A stretch of 64,000 nt of DNA from Triparma columacea (taxonomy: Eukaryota; Sar; Bolidophyceae; Parmales; Triparmaceae): NCBI GenBank assembly GCA_030267965.1, contig BRYA01000070.1, positions 1 to 64,000 on the forward strand, read 5' to 3'. This document shows positions 1 through 11,482 of this stretch, one piece after another. The notes under the pieces were generated by a model that ran no database searches, had not been told where the DNA came from, and saw only the letters and a program-made list of their open reading frames with translations. Within the stretch, counting starts at the first letter, position 1; the number at the start of each line of letters is the position of its first letter. The translations under genes and the position numbers were made by a program.

Positions 1-66
1 TAACCCTAACCCTAACCCTAACCCTAACCCTAACCCTAACCCTAACCCTAACCCTAACCCTAACCC
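1..66. repeat. Telomere repeat tract, 11 copies of CCCTAA
   Basis: Eleven uninterrupted hexamers of the C-rich strand of a TTAGGG-type telomere open the window. The orientation (CCCTAA reading inward) is that expected at the left end of a chromosome, so the contig probably reaches the physical end. The tract may have been truncated by assembly. Confidence 0.97.
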
Positions 67-317
67 ATACACATCTAATACACTTCAATAAAACTCATAA
101 ACAACTATAACACTCCCGCAATACATCTACTACACTTCCACAATACTCAAAAACTACTATAATATTCCCATAATACCTATCATACACCTATAACACTTTC
201 AAAATAGTCACTAATATACCAAATCAGATCATTTTATCCTACAAATGTTGCTGCCCTTTTAGTTACCCCCCATCCTCATCTTCTATATCCTATTCTACAC
301 ACTCCCCACAATCTGCA
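67..317. other. Short subtelomeric spacer, G-poor
   Basis: Only about 250 bp separate the telomere repeats from the stop codon of the first gene. The spacer is A/C/T-rich with very few G on the plus strand and contains loosely similar ACTATAA-type segments, but I see no clear repeat unit, gene or mobile element. Confidence 0.6.
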
Positions 318-3300
318 TCACCCCCCTGCAAACGGCATGATCTTGCTGCCCCCTCTCTTTTCCTCTTCCTTCATTTTACTGTTCATTTGTGAAAGTTTTG
401 CAGTTGTCTTTGCTACCCTTTCCTTTATGATCTCTGCCTCAGAGAGCTTCTTCCCCAGCCTGTCTACTTCCATCAAACAATGCATCATGCCTCCACTCAC
501 ACAAAGCAGTTCCACATTGCCTAGCAGCTTCCACCCTTTCTTCTGTTCATATCTCTCAACAACCTCCTCATAATTCATTGCCTTGTCTACATCCTTATCT
601 TTAACCTCAATCAAAATCTTGTCTAGATAATCCCTATCTTCATAGTACTTCTCACAAAAATCTTCAAAGAGTTCTATTTCTTCTTTCTCTTTTACCCTCA
701 AAGTTCCCCTCTGGTAGTGCTTCTTAACGTATGACCACACAATTCTCTGTTTCTGGAACGGAGTAGATTCTTTGGTATACTTCTTATATTCTCCTTGCAT
801 TCTCAACAGAAGCTTCTCAAACTCCAGATACACCCTGTCTGTTTTCTCATCTATATCCTTCTCCTCATAGTTGATCTTTCTCAGCTTTTCGTTCAAAGCA
901 AGTATTATTTGACTAAGCAAGAATGGCAGGGACTTCACAAGATTATCTTTTGTCTCTTTGCCATCGGCTGCTTCAATGAGGGCTCCCAAGTCATCCCACT
1001 CTTTCTCAAGAGAGTGAACAGACACCCCAATGACCTTCTTTGTGCTTCCCCTTGTATCTGCAGTTTCTCTCTCAACAAAAACCACTCCATTACCGCCAGT
1101 AAGAGTGAACCTTCTTCCTGCATCCTTGAGGTCTGCAGTCCTCTGGATCTCTTCAGAGTAAGCATACGCAAAGGCAACAGCGAAGAGGGTGTTTGTTGTT
1201 GTAAAGATCACTCCAATGATATTCATCAGCTTCAGGTTCATGTTAATAGCTCCAACAAAAGCCAACACTGAACCTAGAGTTGCAGCTGTAGCTCCAAGAC
1301 ATTCAGAGAGAAAGAAGAGATTGACTTCCCCGTACTTCTTTAGTAGTGAGCAGGGGAAGAAGAAGAGAGGCCTGAGTTTCACAAGGGTAATGAGGAAACA
1401 CAAGTTGATGGCAATGTGTGCAGAACACTGCAAAAGAGGATCGTTTAGAAAAGACCCACTAGCAATCAGGAGCCCCCTTCTCATCAGGTGCACAGCCTCA
1501 AACCAAGGGGTTTCAGCATTGTACCACTTGAAGAGCGATGAGATGGGTGCATTGGCATCTAGTGCATTCATCTTCTGAAGCTGGCTGATTCTCAAGTAAA
1601 TCCAAACAGGCAACCCAACTCCAACGATTGCAGAGATCAAAGATCCATGCAGTCTCATGATCAGCATAGTTGTTGAATCACATGAAATACTTGGGTCTGC
1701 CACCAGAACTGATTGTCCCTCTTCACTTTCAGCACAATCTAGTATTTCAGAGCAAATCTTAAGAACTGGAGAATACCACAGAGTAACTAGGAAAGAAAGG
1801 GTGGTAAAAAGCTTGATCTTGTTTGGTGAATTCTTTGGTTGGAGTCTTGCGGCCAAGGTTAGTGCCCCAAACACAAAGAGAGGAACGTAAATGTAAGTGT
1901 AGAAGGTTGAGTCAAATCCCCAGCTTGTACCGCTGGCAGAGGCAAGACACTGGGAGTCAGCAATTGGCATCTGAAAGGGTAGTGTGAGGATGACAAAGTT
2001 CGGCCAAGAAATATCTATCATGGTAGTTAGTTCTGCAATCTGGAAGAACGTAGACAGCACTTTGACACGAAGCATTTTAGTTCTAGACATGGAGATGTGC
2101 TTGACATAAAAGCCAAGAGCGAGGAGTGAGATAAGACAGAAGCCTAGAACCAAGAAACTGAAGAAGTTGTTACACTCTTTGCAATCTCCACTGTCTTTGT
2201 ATTCTCCTTCTTTGCAAACTGTGCCGTGAAAACAGTTGATACCGCTCTCGGAAAGTAATCCATCGGGGCATTCTGTGCAAGAAGTGGCTCCCTCTGCAAC
2301 CTGAGGGGCACTAGTCTCTTTACAAGGAATGCAGAAGGTTTGGTCTGTAGCCCCTCCTATACCTGAATAAGTTCTCAGGGGACAAGCATTGCAGCTACTC
2401 TCACTTACTTCGCCTTGGTTGTAGTTGAACCTCCCTGCTGTACAGTTTGTACAGCTTGATGCACCTGCCATTTGGTTGAACGTTCCTCTTGGGCAGATGA
2501 CACAAGGTTCTCTGAATTGGTTTCCACCTAAGAAAATTCTTGTTGCACCTGCTTCTTTGCTGAACTTTCCCGGCTGGCAAGCCTGGCAAGCAGTACTGCT
2601 ATTGGCTGCCTCCAAGATGCCAAACTTTCCGGCATCACAAGCTTTGCACACGGTGTTATTTGTTGCTCCCATTCTAGTGCTGAATTTCCCAGCAACACAC
2701 GCTTGGCATTTAATCGCTCCATTTGTAGAGACATATTTCCCTGCTTCACAAGGTAGACAAGCATTTTCACTTGTTGCTCCAGCAGAGGAGCTAGTCTTTC
2801 CAGCCAAGCATGGCTTGCAATAGGCTGCACTTATTGCTGCAATGTTTGAGCTGTATTTTCCAGCACCACACTTTGAACAAGAAACAGAAGCGACATTTGA
2901 GTAGGTTCCGGCCTCACAGTCTGTGCAGGCATCTTGGTGTGACGCTCCTGGATTAGGGTTGAACTTCCCAGAGGCGCAAGACTTGCACTCTGTGGAACCG
3001 TGACTCTCTGAGTACTTGCCTGCTTCACAATCAAAACAGGTCTCCTCGCTCACGGCTGCAATCCGAGAACTGTACTTTCCTGGGTTGCAAGTATTGCACG
3101 AAGTGGCACTTAGAGATACAGAGTACTTTCCAGCAGGGCAATCATTGCAGGCTGTTGCTCCTTCCAATGTGATGAACTTTCCCTTCTCACAGGAAGTGCA
3201 AGTCAGACCTCCTTCAGAACTGTAACTACCTTGGGGACACAACTCGCAGGAGGAGCTTGAGTCTCCAAGTGTTGGGTTGTGGGAACCAGCATCACAGAGG

Positions 3301-6300
3301 AAGAAGCAACTGTGGGAGAAATGTGATCCTCCAACATTGAAAATGTCTAAGGGAGACCCTACCACTGGTACATTGGAAGAGTAGGGAGAAGGGCACGTAT
3401 TGTGGATGGTGATGGTTCCAGAAGACCTGTAAATATCATCACCATTTCCTGAGTCTGCTGTGTTTCCATTGAAGCTCGTTCCATAGATGTTGACAGAAGT
3501 TTCACTATCATAAACATAAATTGCTCCACCTCCAAAAGTACTACTTGTAGCTCTATTGTTGGAGAAGACTAAGAGTTCCATATCCACCATGGCATCATAA
3601 GAAATGTAAACCCCTCCACCAGAACCACCATCTCTGTACCCCTTGTGGAAGGTGAGCGCTCGGAGAATAAGTGTACCACTCCCAGTTCCTTCCACACTCA
3701 TCACTCCTCTTGCATTCTCTCCATCCAACACACAGCTTGCGTTGTCCTCCACACACTTGACCTCTCCATTCAAGTCATTTGTGAACAGCATCCTATAATT
3801 ATCTGCACAAGTCCCCTCTGAGCATAAATACAGCCCACCAGCTAGAATCGCAGTGTCACCATTCGCCATGATGGAGTTGCCAGTGTTGGCGCCCCACGAA
3901 CCACTATTACTGACTGTGTTGAACAGTCGATTCATATTATCCACATTATGTACTGCGAGCTGACAATTAATACCAAAAAACCCAGTGTTGCAAGAAGAGC
4001 AGGTGCAAGATCCTGTAGTGCCGCCAATGCCCCCCCCATTGATGCAGTAGAAGTTACCGTCAGACCCATCGTCAGTAGAGGTTGATGTGGCTAGACAAGG
4101 ATCAGGAGCGCAATCATCAGGAGGTGATCCACTATAGCCTGTAGGGCAGGTAACACAGTTTGGACCACCGAAGCCAGTGTTGCAGGAAGTGCAGGTGCAG
4201 GATGAGCCATACCCACTCCACCAACCTCCAACATCTCCCCCGTTGATGCAGTAGAAGTTCCCATCCGACCCATCATCAGATGGTGAGGTGGTGGCAACAC
4301 AGGGACGAAAACAATCTGTGAAGGAGTATTTATTGCCCTCAACGGCCCCATGAGTGTCCAAAGCGGACCCTGAGAAAGGAGAGACAAGGAATAGAAATTG
4401 GTGCAGCGGTAACGTAAATTGATTTGTGGGGTTAGGAATGGTTTTACAGACTACACAATCCTCATTCTCATCTTACCTTGGATTGGAGTGTTGGAGGAGT
4501 AGGGAGAAGGGCATGTATTGTGGACGGTGATGGTTCCCCAGTTGTTGTAGTTATAAATATCATTTCCTGAGTCTGCTGTGTTTCCATCGAAGCTTGTTCC
4601 GTAGATATTGACAGTAGTTCCACTACCATCAACATAAATTGCTCCACCTCCATCACTAATACTTGTTGCTCTATTGTTGGAGAAGACTAAGAACTCCAAG
4701 TCCACTATGGCACTATACCAAATTTTAACCCCTCCACCAGAACTAGCATACCCCTTGTCGAAGGTGAGAGCTCGGAGCATAAGTGTACCACTCCCAGTTC
4801 CTCTCACACTCATCCCTCTTCTTGCATTCTCTCCATCCAACACACAGCTTGCGTTGTCCTCCACACACTTGACCTCTCCATTCAAGTTATGTGTGTACAG
4901 CATGATAGTACTACTTGCACAAGTCCCCTCTGAGCATTTATACGGCCCAACAGCTAGAATCGTAGTGTCACCATTCGCCATGAGGGAGTTGCCAGTGTTG
5001 TCAGCGTTAACCCCATCATAGTTACTGACCGTGTTGAACAGCCCGTTCATATCGACCACATTCACGCCGCTCACTCCTGCTATGAGCAAGAAAAGGAAGA
5101 AAGCTAGTTTGAATCCCCTAATTTTTGCTATCCCTTTGAGACGAGAGCCCAATTTTGGATTTCTCTTTCTGCTCCTCTTTTCTACTCTTCTTCCCCACCT
5201 ACCCTGCACCTTGCCGTGCCTTCTTTTGCTCTTCCCTTTCAACTCTCCCTCCGCCTTGAAGACCTTTGCCGCAATCCCCAGCAAAATCGCAGCGAAAAGA
5301 GTTTGCAGATTGAGACAGAGGCAAATCGTTTCCACCTCCGAATTCCCCAAACGCTTTCTTGAATCGATCCCACGCCTTGTATTGACGTTGAATACCGCGT
5401 CCTTTGCCCCTGAGAGAAGGTATACCGTGCCACGCAGCAAAGTCTCATTTCTCTGGCAGCATTTTCCCAAAATGGAGGTCGGAGAGGTGATTTTTACCCA
5501 TTTCGACATACTGTTCTTGTCCGCCTCGTCATCACTCGTCTCAAACTTGTCGTCATCGACTCCCCTGAAGCTAGTGCTGGCGCTCACATCAACGGCACAG
5601 CTAGAACCGTAAATATGTGCCTCACCAGAGGAGGTGCTCCTTCCCGACAAGACCGGCGTCTCGTCCTCCTTACCACATACGCCGCTATCGTGGTCGCGGT
5701 CACGCTCATCGCCCTCTTGATAAGCGTCGTCATCGGCAGAAGCAGAAATAATCCCATGTGTGTGTCCAGCACCCTCAACATGAGCATCTCCCCCTGGCCC
5801 TCTGTTGTGCTTCGTGTTGTCGTAGTTATCATCGTCACGACAATGATTTGCGCGACTTGGCTCTCTAGTATGTCTTCTCATCAGTATCAATGTTGGCAGT
5901 GTCGACGCTCCACCGTTCCAGCACCTTGATATTGAAATTTTGCTCTCCATTCCGATGTAAAGCTCTGAAGGCGCGGCGGTACCTGTTCCACGATCGCCAA
6001 CCAAGAGCTCGCCCGTCCCTCCCGCCTGGAGGACGTAAAGCTTGTCGTAGGCATCGCTTGTCAATAATGCCCGAAAGACCTCCACTTCCTTGACATTTGT
6101 TTCTGATGAGCAAGGGGAAGTGAGTTGGATTTTGAGTTAGACGAGCAATGGATTATTTTTTCGACGGCAGCACCGGGGTGATCTTTAAGGGCGCTTAATG
6201 ATCTCCTCTACCCCCGCCGGTACTCACCTTGTCCGTCCCCTCCACAGGCCCATTTCAACGACACCTTTTGTCGATGCATGCTACCCACTGCAGCGCCGAC

Positions 6301-7156
6301 GGCGGCACCGGGAGCTGCATGTCCTTCCTGTCGACATAGCAACCAGGCAATAGAGCTCCACGGGAGGCACCCCATCGCCTCAAAGCCTGGCAGCGCTTCG
6401 TACTCAGCACTTAATCCCACGCAATTTCTGTCCTCGATCCTCAGCTGCAAGGGGGGGGTCACTTGAATGAGCGAAGTATCCCCATGCAAAGCAGAGACTA
6501 GCTGTGGTCCGTCGACCATTCCAAGCCTTGAAACGCTCACTAGCAAAGCGTCCTCGTCGACGACGCAACTTTCAACCAACGCTTGGTCGGCATTGACCTC
6601 ATCATCGATCAAAGCCATGCTCTTGTCGAAGCCGATGCTCCCCTCCTCACATTGCTCTGCAAGTTCGGGTAAAGCGAGGCGCCCATACTCTTGCTTTGCA
6701 GTCTCAATTTTGTGCTGCAACCACTCGGAGTAGTTGGCCGGAGCAGCAGCAGCGTTGAGTTCCGCCTGATCCTCATTGAGAACGATCTTCCTCCCCTCCT
6801 CCAAAACACTGAGGATGCTGTGGAAAGGAAGGTCGTTCTTCACGTCAGACGTGCCTTGGAAATGTTCGTCAAGCACATCACCCTGGCGTGCGTCTATGTT
6901 AAATGGTGTTAGAATCTGGTTTGCAGCGCCGCGTGGAAATCAGACGCACGCGTTTCTTACCTTCCGTGTCTTTGCGTTGTCCTTGAGAGATTCCTGGTGA
7001 GCTGTTGCACAGAAGACTCAACATGAATAGGAGAAAGAAGGCGAGGGATAGGAGGAGGAATCCAGCAGATCTAGATAACGAAGTGAAGCGATGATTGGTT
7101 AGCTTATCGGTAATACACGGTACTACTCCCAGTTGTTCCCATGCTAACAAACGCAT
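318..7156 (-). CDS. Giant receptor-like membrane protein: beta-helix, EGF-like, GCC2/GCC3 repeats, multi-pass domain
   Basis: I model four exons: 7156-6961, 6893-6228, 6102-4477 and 4369-318 (6540 nt, 2179 aa). All junctions are GT-AG with consistent phase. Exon 1 carries a hydrophobic segment near residues 32-50 (signal anchor or signal peptide). A second hydrophobic segment near 618-637 (AFFLFLLIAGVSG) precedes a beta-helix module with Pmp-like features (FSNNRAT, GGGAIYV, GNTADSGN). Exon 4 adds two EGF-like repeats (NFYCINGG, CNTGFGGPNC), a second near-copy of the beta-helix, about 15 GCC2/GCC3 ephrin-receptor-like cysteine repeats, a bundle of about 8-9 membrane helices (about 1562-1905) and a charged cytosolic tail. 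This architecture suggests a cell-surface sensor or adhesion protein; the function is unknown. The paralogue at 46.5-51.1 kb supports the last two-thirds of the model. The N-terminal third has no counterpart there, so the true start could be further in. Confidence 0.8.
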
Positions 7157-7605
7157 CCCAAACTGCTTGGGCTACTCCCCCCCAACTCGGCTTGGATATC
7201 CTGTTACAATCTCTCACCTGCTGCACCCTCTCATCCTCAGGCCTTACGATGATAGTGTGAAGTGGGGTTTGGGGATTTCGCTGTGTAGCGCTAATGTCGT
7301 AATTTCCCAATGAATTGTCCAAAATTACAAGGGATTGTTACGGTTTTAGACACCCAAATTTGGGGCGTTATAGTTCGGATTTAGAACTTTTTTGAAGAAA
7401 AGTATGTCCGGTCTCCTCGGCTTTACGCAGGAATCGAGGACGATCGAACGTGTCCTATGCCAAGTATCAAAATGGTTTAATACATTACGGTCTGATCTTG
7501 TATAACTATAATTAATTTTTCCAATAACTCTTTCCCAATTATTTAATCCCCAACACACACCAGGGGTTAGGTTTCTTTGTTTCGTTTGTCCTTATTTCCT
7601 TCTAT
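7157..7605. other. Intergenic region between two minus-strand genes
   Basis: This holds the likely promoter of the giant receptor-like gene and the 3' flank of STI1. Short open frames here show no recognisable domain and no splice-consistent extension. I see nothing else. Confidence 0.5.
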
Positions 7606-9985
7606 TCATCCGACCTGCAGTACCCCCGCCGCGATAAGTTTCTGAATTTTCCCATTAACCATTTGGTCTTGCATTGCCTTCTGCGCCGCCTTTGGGTTCT
7701 GCTGGAAGTCCTGTAGTACCTGTCTGATGACCGGGTCCTGCAGGATAGCTTGAACTTCAGGGTCCGCCATGCCGTGTTCGGCCCTTTCCCTTTTCTCCTC
7801 TTCCGTCATGTTCTGGCTTCCCTGGTTGATCATGTTCTGGACCTTCATTATTCCCTCCTTGCAGGCGCTGTTGGTGTTGTCGAGCTCGAACCCGGCCTTG
7901 TAGGCGTCGAGGGCCTTGTGGTTCTCCTTCATTAGCATGTGGATGTCTCCCTTCCTGGCATACGCCTTGACGTACTTAGGGTCGAGGGCGAGGGCTGTGT
8001 TGGACGATGGGGGAGGGTAGGTTGTTAGAGATGCATGCGTATCAGTGAAAAGTACGTTCCGCCTCTTCAATTTATCTTCTTCCCCCCCCCCCCCCTTACC
8101 TTCGTCGATGTGTGCCTTAGCAGCGTTGAAGTCCATGATCTTACAAAGCGCCGCCGCCAGGTTGTTCCTAATCGGTGCGTCCTTTGGGTTCCTCTTAACC
8201 GCCTCCTCGTACTCGATCACGGCCTCGCCCCACTTCTGCTGCCTGAAGAGGTCGTTGCCCCTCTGCTTGGCTTCGTCGGCCTTGACGGGATCCTGGTATG
8301 CGAGCTTGTCGGCCTTCTTCTTCTCGAGCTCGAGGTTTTTCAGCATCCGCTCCGTGTCCTTCGTGTGGTGCTCTAGCTGTGCGTTCTTATAAGCTTCAAT
8401 AGCTTCCGCTAGGTCCCCCTTCTTCTGGTAGCTCTTCCCCATCCTGGTTAGGCACTTGGCCCGGTCAACGAAGGGGGCGAAGTTCGCCTTACCGACTTCG
8501 AGGGCGTCCTTGCAGATCTGGATGCAAGTTTCGTACTCCTTCATGCTAAAGTACACGGCCGCCTTGTTGTTGAGGAAGGTCATGTTGGTTTCGTCTAGGC
8601 TGTGGTTCCGTGAGAGATTGTGAGGGGGGAGGGGGGGATTAGTACAAGTTCCCTCTGACCTAATCCTTTCCAAATTCGTGGTCATCCTCTCTCTCTCTCT
8701 CTCTCTCTCTTACCTGATAGCCTCGTCGTATTTGGCAATAGCCTGTTGAAATTCCTTTTTCTTATAATGGTCATTCCCTTCGTTCTTCCTCTTAACGCTG
8801 TCCTTCTTCTTGTTATGTTTCTCCAGCTCCTCCTCGTTCATCCAGCTCGTGTCCTCCTCCACCGGCTCAGGCTCAGGTTCAGGTTCCTTCTTCTTGGGTG
8901 CTGCTGCTGGGGGGGGGGAGGTGGAGTCATCCCCGGGACCTCCGAAGCCAACGTTCCCCCCGAGGGCCATGCTTAGTACCTCCATGATCCTAGGGTCCCC
9001 TAGCATCCCCTGGAGAGCGTTGGGGTTGGTCTGGAGGGTCTTGATCTTGTCCATGAACGCCTGGTCTGTTAGGTACTCCTTCATTTTAGGGTCGGAGGCT
9101 ATCTTGTCGATTAGACCGCTACCGAATAGGCTTGCCATGGGGTTCTGGGCGCCACCCATCATGCCGGCGGGACGGGGGGGGGCGGAGATGGCGTCCTTAA
9201 CGGCCTTGAGGCCGTCAGAGAGAGCCTTGTCACCAGGGCAGGCCTCAAGACCTGACTCGTAAGCCTTGACGGCGTCGTTCATTCTGGAAGCGCGCGAGGA
9301 GGGGGGAGGGGGGGGTCAGTTAGACGTGCCGGTGTGCGGGTTTCCTCTCCCCCCTTCCCCTCGTGTTGCACTCTTATCCTCCCCCCCCTCCCCCACTCCA
9401 CACACCCACAATATCCCCCACGCCAACCCTCCCCTCCCTGGCCTTTTCTCCTCTCTCACCTCTTGAGTTTCCAAAGCGCCGCCCCCTTCCTGGCGTATCC
9501 CTTTGGCCAGTCCGGTTTAAGTCCCACGCAAGCCTCCCCGTCCTCTAGTGCCCTCTGTACATCCCCGTTGCTTAGTAGGGCGGCGGAGCGGTTGGAGTAG
9601 TAGACGTGGTTGGAACCGTCGAGGTCGATGGCGTTGGTGTAGTGCTTGATGGCGGTGGGGAAGTCCTTCTTCTGGAGGGCTGCGTTGCCAAGGGCTTTTT
9701 CCTGAGGTGGGTGGGATGTGTTGTGGGGTTTTTAGGGGTATTGAATGAGTTGAGTAGTTGTGTATAGTTGTGTGGAGCAATGTGAAGGCATTCAAATTGC
9801 GTTTGTTAGAATATAGAGTGATATATTGATTACATTCCATCGACGTTTTCCGGAGCGTTCACAAAAGGATTGGAAATATGGGCCTTACAACTATTTATAT
9901 GCCTATTAAAGAGTCATTCGTGCACCATCGCTCATCGGTCTAAGCAGTCATATCATATTTAAGCTCTTACCTCGTCAGCAGACAT
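7606..9985 (-). CDS. STI1: Hsp70/Hsp90-organising co-chaperone (STI1/HOP)
   Basis: Five exons: 9985-9971, 9701-9460, 9283-8714, 8599-8100 and 7994-7606 (571 aa, close to 543 in human and 589 in yeast). In order they encode TPR1, a first STI1/DP domain (about 130-200, LFGSGLIDKI), an acidic Glu/Pro linker (KKKEPEPEPEPVEE), TPR2A, TPR2B and a C-terminal DP2 domain (MADPEVQAILQDPVIRQVL). The protein bridges Hsp70 and Hsp90 in the cytosol through TPR clamps that bind EEVD tails. The first exon codes for only MSADE. Divergent from the eS12 gene. The family identification is secure; exon junctions were checked for phase. Confidence 0.95.
8688..8710. repeat. (CT)n microsatellite in STI1 intron 3
   Basis: A dinucleotide run lies directly after the donor site; on the coding strand it reads GTAAGAGAGAG. 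It is probably length-polymorphic. Confidence 0.9.
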
Positions 9986-10482
9986 TTTGATATTTTTGTT
10001 CTTTTTTTCCAAAAAAAGGAGGACTTTTGCCATCTTTCCAAAGCAATCTCAGCCCACCATTTAAGCTGAGCCATAAAAGGTGAACTATTTCCTCATTTTA
10101 CATCCTTTCTACTCAAAAATGCGCTAAACCTGCGTCAATCAACACATTATACACACCACGCACATTTTATAAACAAACACTTCACAAAATGAGGAGAAAA
10201 TACCATAACAAACACCCACCTCTCGAGCCACAAATTACTCTCCTCATATACCCATATATATACACATACATACATATACACATACCCATATATACACACA
10301 CCCACACATACATCTTATACACACCACAAACACACAGTAATCAAACAAACAAAGCTAATTACACGAAAATAACATACCAAACACATCACTAACCCGACAT
10401 CCCCTCCCCCCGTTCCCCATTTCACACCCCATTTCAACAGCGAGGAAGCCAAAAACCCCAAAACCTTTACACCACATAAACC
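9986..10482. promoter_or_regulatory. Divergent promoter region STI1 / eS12
   Basis: A 497-bp region between two divergent starts. It contains a CA/TA-rich microsatellite-like tract at about 10250-10330 and an A/C-rich, G-poor leader before the eS12 start codon. No TATA box can be assigned with confidence. The short frame at 10189-10392 is simple sequence, not a gene. Confidence 0.5.
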
Positions 10483-10914
10483 ATGTCTGATACCGAAGAA
10501 CCCGTAGTCGCCACCGAGGAGGTGGAGGTCCAGGAGATGTCTGTCCTGGACGCTCTCAAGGAGGTCCTCAAGAAGGCTCTCATGCACGACGGTCTCCGCA
10601 AGGGTCTCCACGAGTGCGCCAAGGCCCTCGACAAGCAGTCCGCCCGCCTCTGCTGCCTCTCAAAGTCCTGCGACAACGAGGAGTACAAGGCCCTCATCCG
10701 CGCCCTATGTAACGAGGGACAGGTACACCTTATCATGGTTGACGACGGGAAGGAGCTCGGAGCGTGGTGCGGGATGGCGTCTCTTGACGAGGAGGGAGAG
10801 GTCAAGAAGGCCGTCAGGTGCAGCTGCGCGGTCATCACGGATTTCGGAGAGGAGACACACGCTCTCACTGTCCTTCTTGATTACCTCAAGAAACAGGCTG
10901 CTGAGGAGGCTTAA
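10483..10914 (+). CDS. RPS12: 40S ribosomal protein S12 (eS12)
   Basis: Single exon, 143 aa, about the family length (human 132). The core shows the L7Ae-like fold typical of eS12, with segments such as ALMHDGLRKGLHE, LCCLSKSCDNEEY, ALCNEGQVHLIMVDDGKELG and CSCAVITDFGEE. It is a structural component of the small cytosolic ribosomal subunit. The N-terminal 20 residues are acidic and variable, as in other eS12 proteins. Codon use is strongly biased to C/G-ending codons, as expected for a highly expressed gene. Confidence 0.97.
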   Translation: MSDTEEPVVATEEVEVQEMSVLDALKEVLKKALMHDGLRKGLHECAKALDKQSARLCCLSKSCDNEEYKALIRALCNEGQVHLIMVDDGKELGAWCGMASLDEEGEVKKAVRCSCAVITDFGEETHALTVLLDYLKKQAAEEA

Positions 10915-11482
10915 ATCAACTACACTATAGTGAGTTGAAAAGAAAAGATTATCCGAAAGAGGAAAAGGCAAAACAGCTGGGGCAATTCAAAGGAAAGGTT
11001 GAGCGGAGAGGGTGAGGGTGAGGTTAGGGAACTTGATTCCTGATTCCTCATTAGTCGTCCTTTAACACTTTAAGCTTTTCGAGACATGTTGTGCATAGCT
11101 AAAACTACCACGTAGGATGGACCCGCCTTTTATTATTATATGAGTGAGAACACGGTAGGAGTGTTCTTACTTTCATCACTGTCTGGTATCCCAGCCTTCC
11201 TCTTAGAGCCCAGGTGGCGACGAGTCCGTGTCTTCTCCCGCGGTTTCTTTCAAGAGAGTTTTACAGTCACCGGGGGGGGGGATTACGGAGTCTGGCACAA
11301 GCACGAGTTGCTGCTTTCCACTTGTTTTCCCACCTTGTTTTCTCCCCCCCACCCACTTCGTTTCCCACTGATTTTGGGGAAAGGAGCAGAGTCTCATAAA
11401 TCCACCAAAAATCCCATAAATACGGCATTAAACTCATAAAAATAACCGTATAAACCTCTAAACCCTCCTAAACACTCTAAAA
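10915..11482. other. Intergenic region eS12 / U2AF35
   Basis: The 3' flank of eS12 and promoter of U2AF35, both on the plus strand. The last about 85 bp before the ATG are A/C-rich and nearly G-free. A frame at 11140-11439 has no recognisable features and is not called. Confidence 0.5.

Noticed and set aside
7104..7558. Short frames between the receptor-like gene and STI1
   Set aside because: No conserved features; composition fits non-coding upstream sequence.
10189..10392. Small plus-strand open frame upstream of eS12
   Set aside because: It is made of CA/TA simple sequence in a promoter region and has no domain or splice partner.
11140..11439. 99-codon plus-strand frame between eS12 and U2AF35
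   Set aside because: No recognisable protein features; lies in 3' flank of eS12 with a poly-G run.
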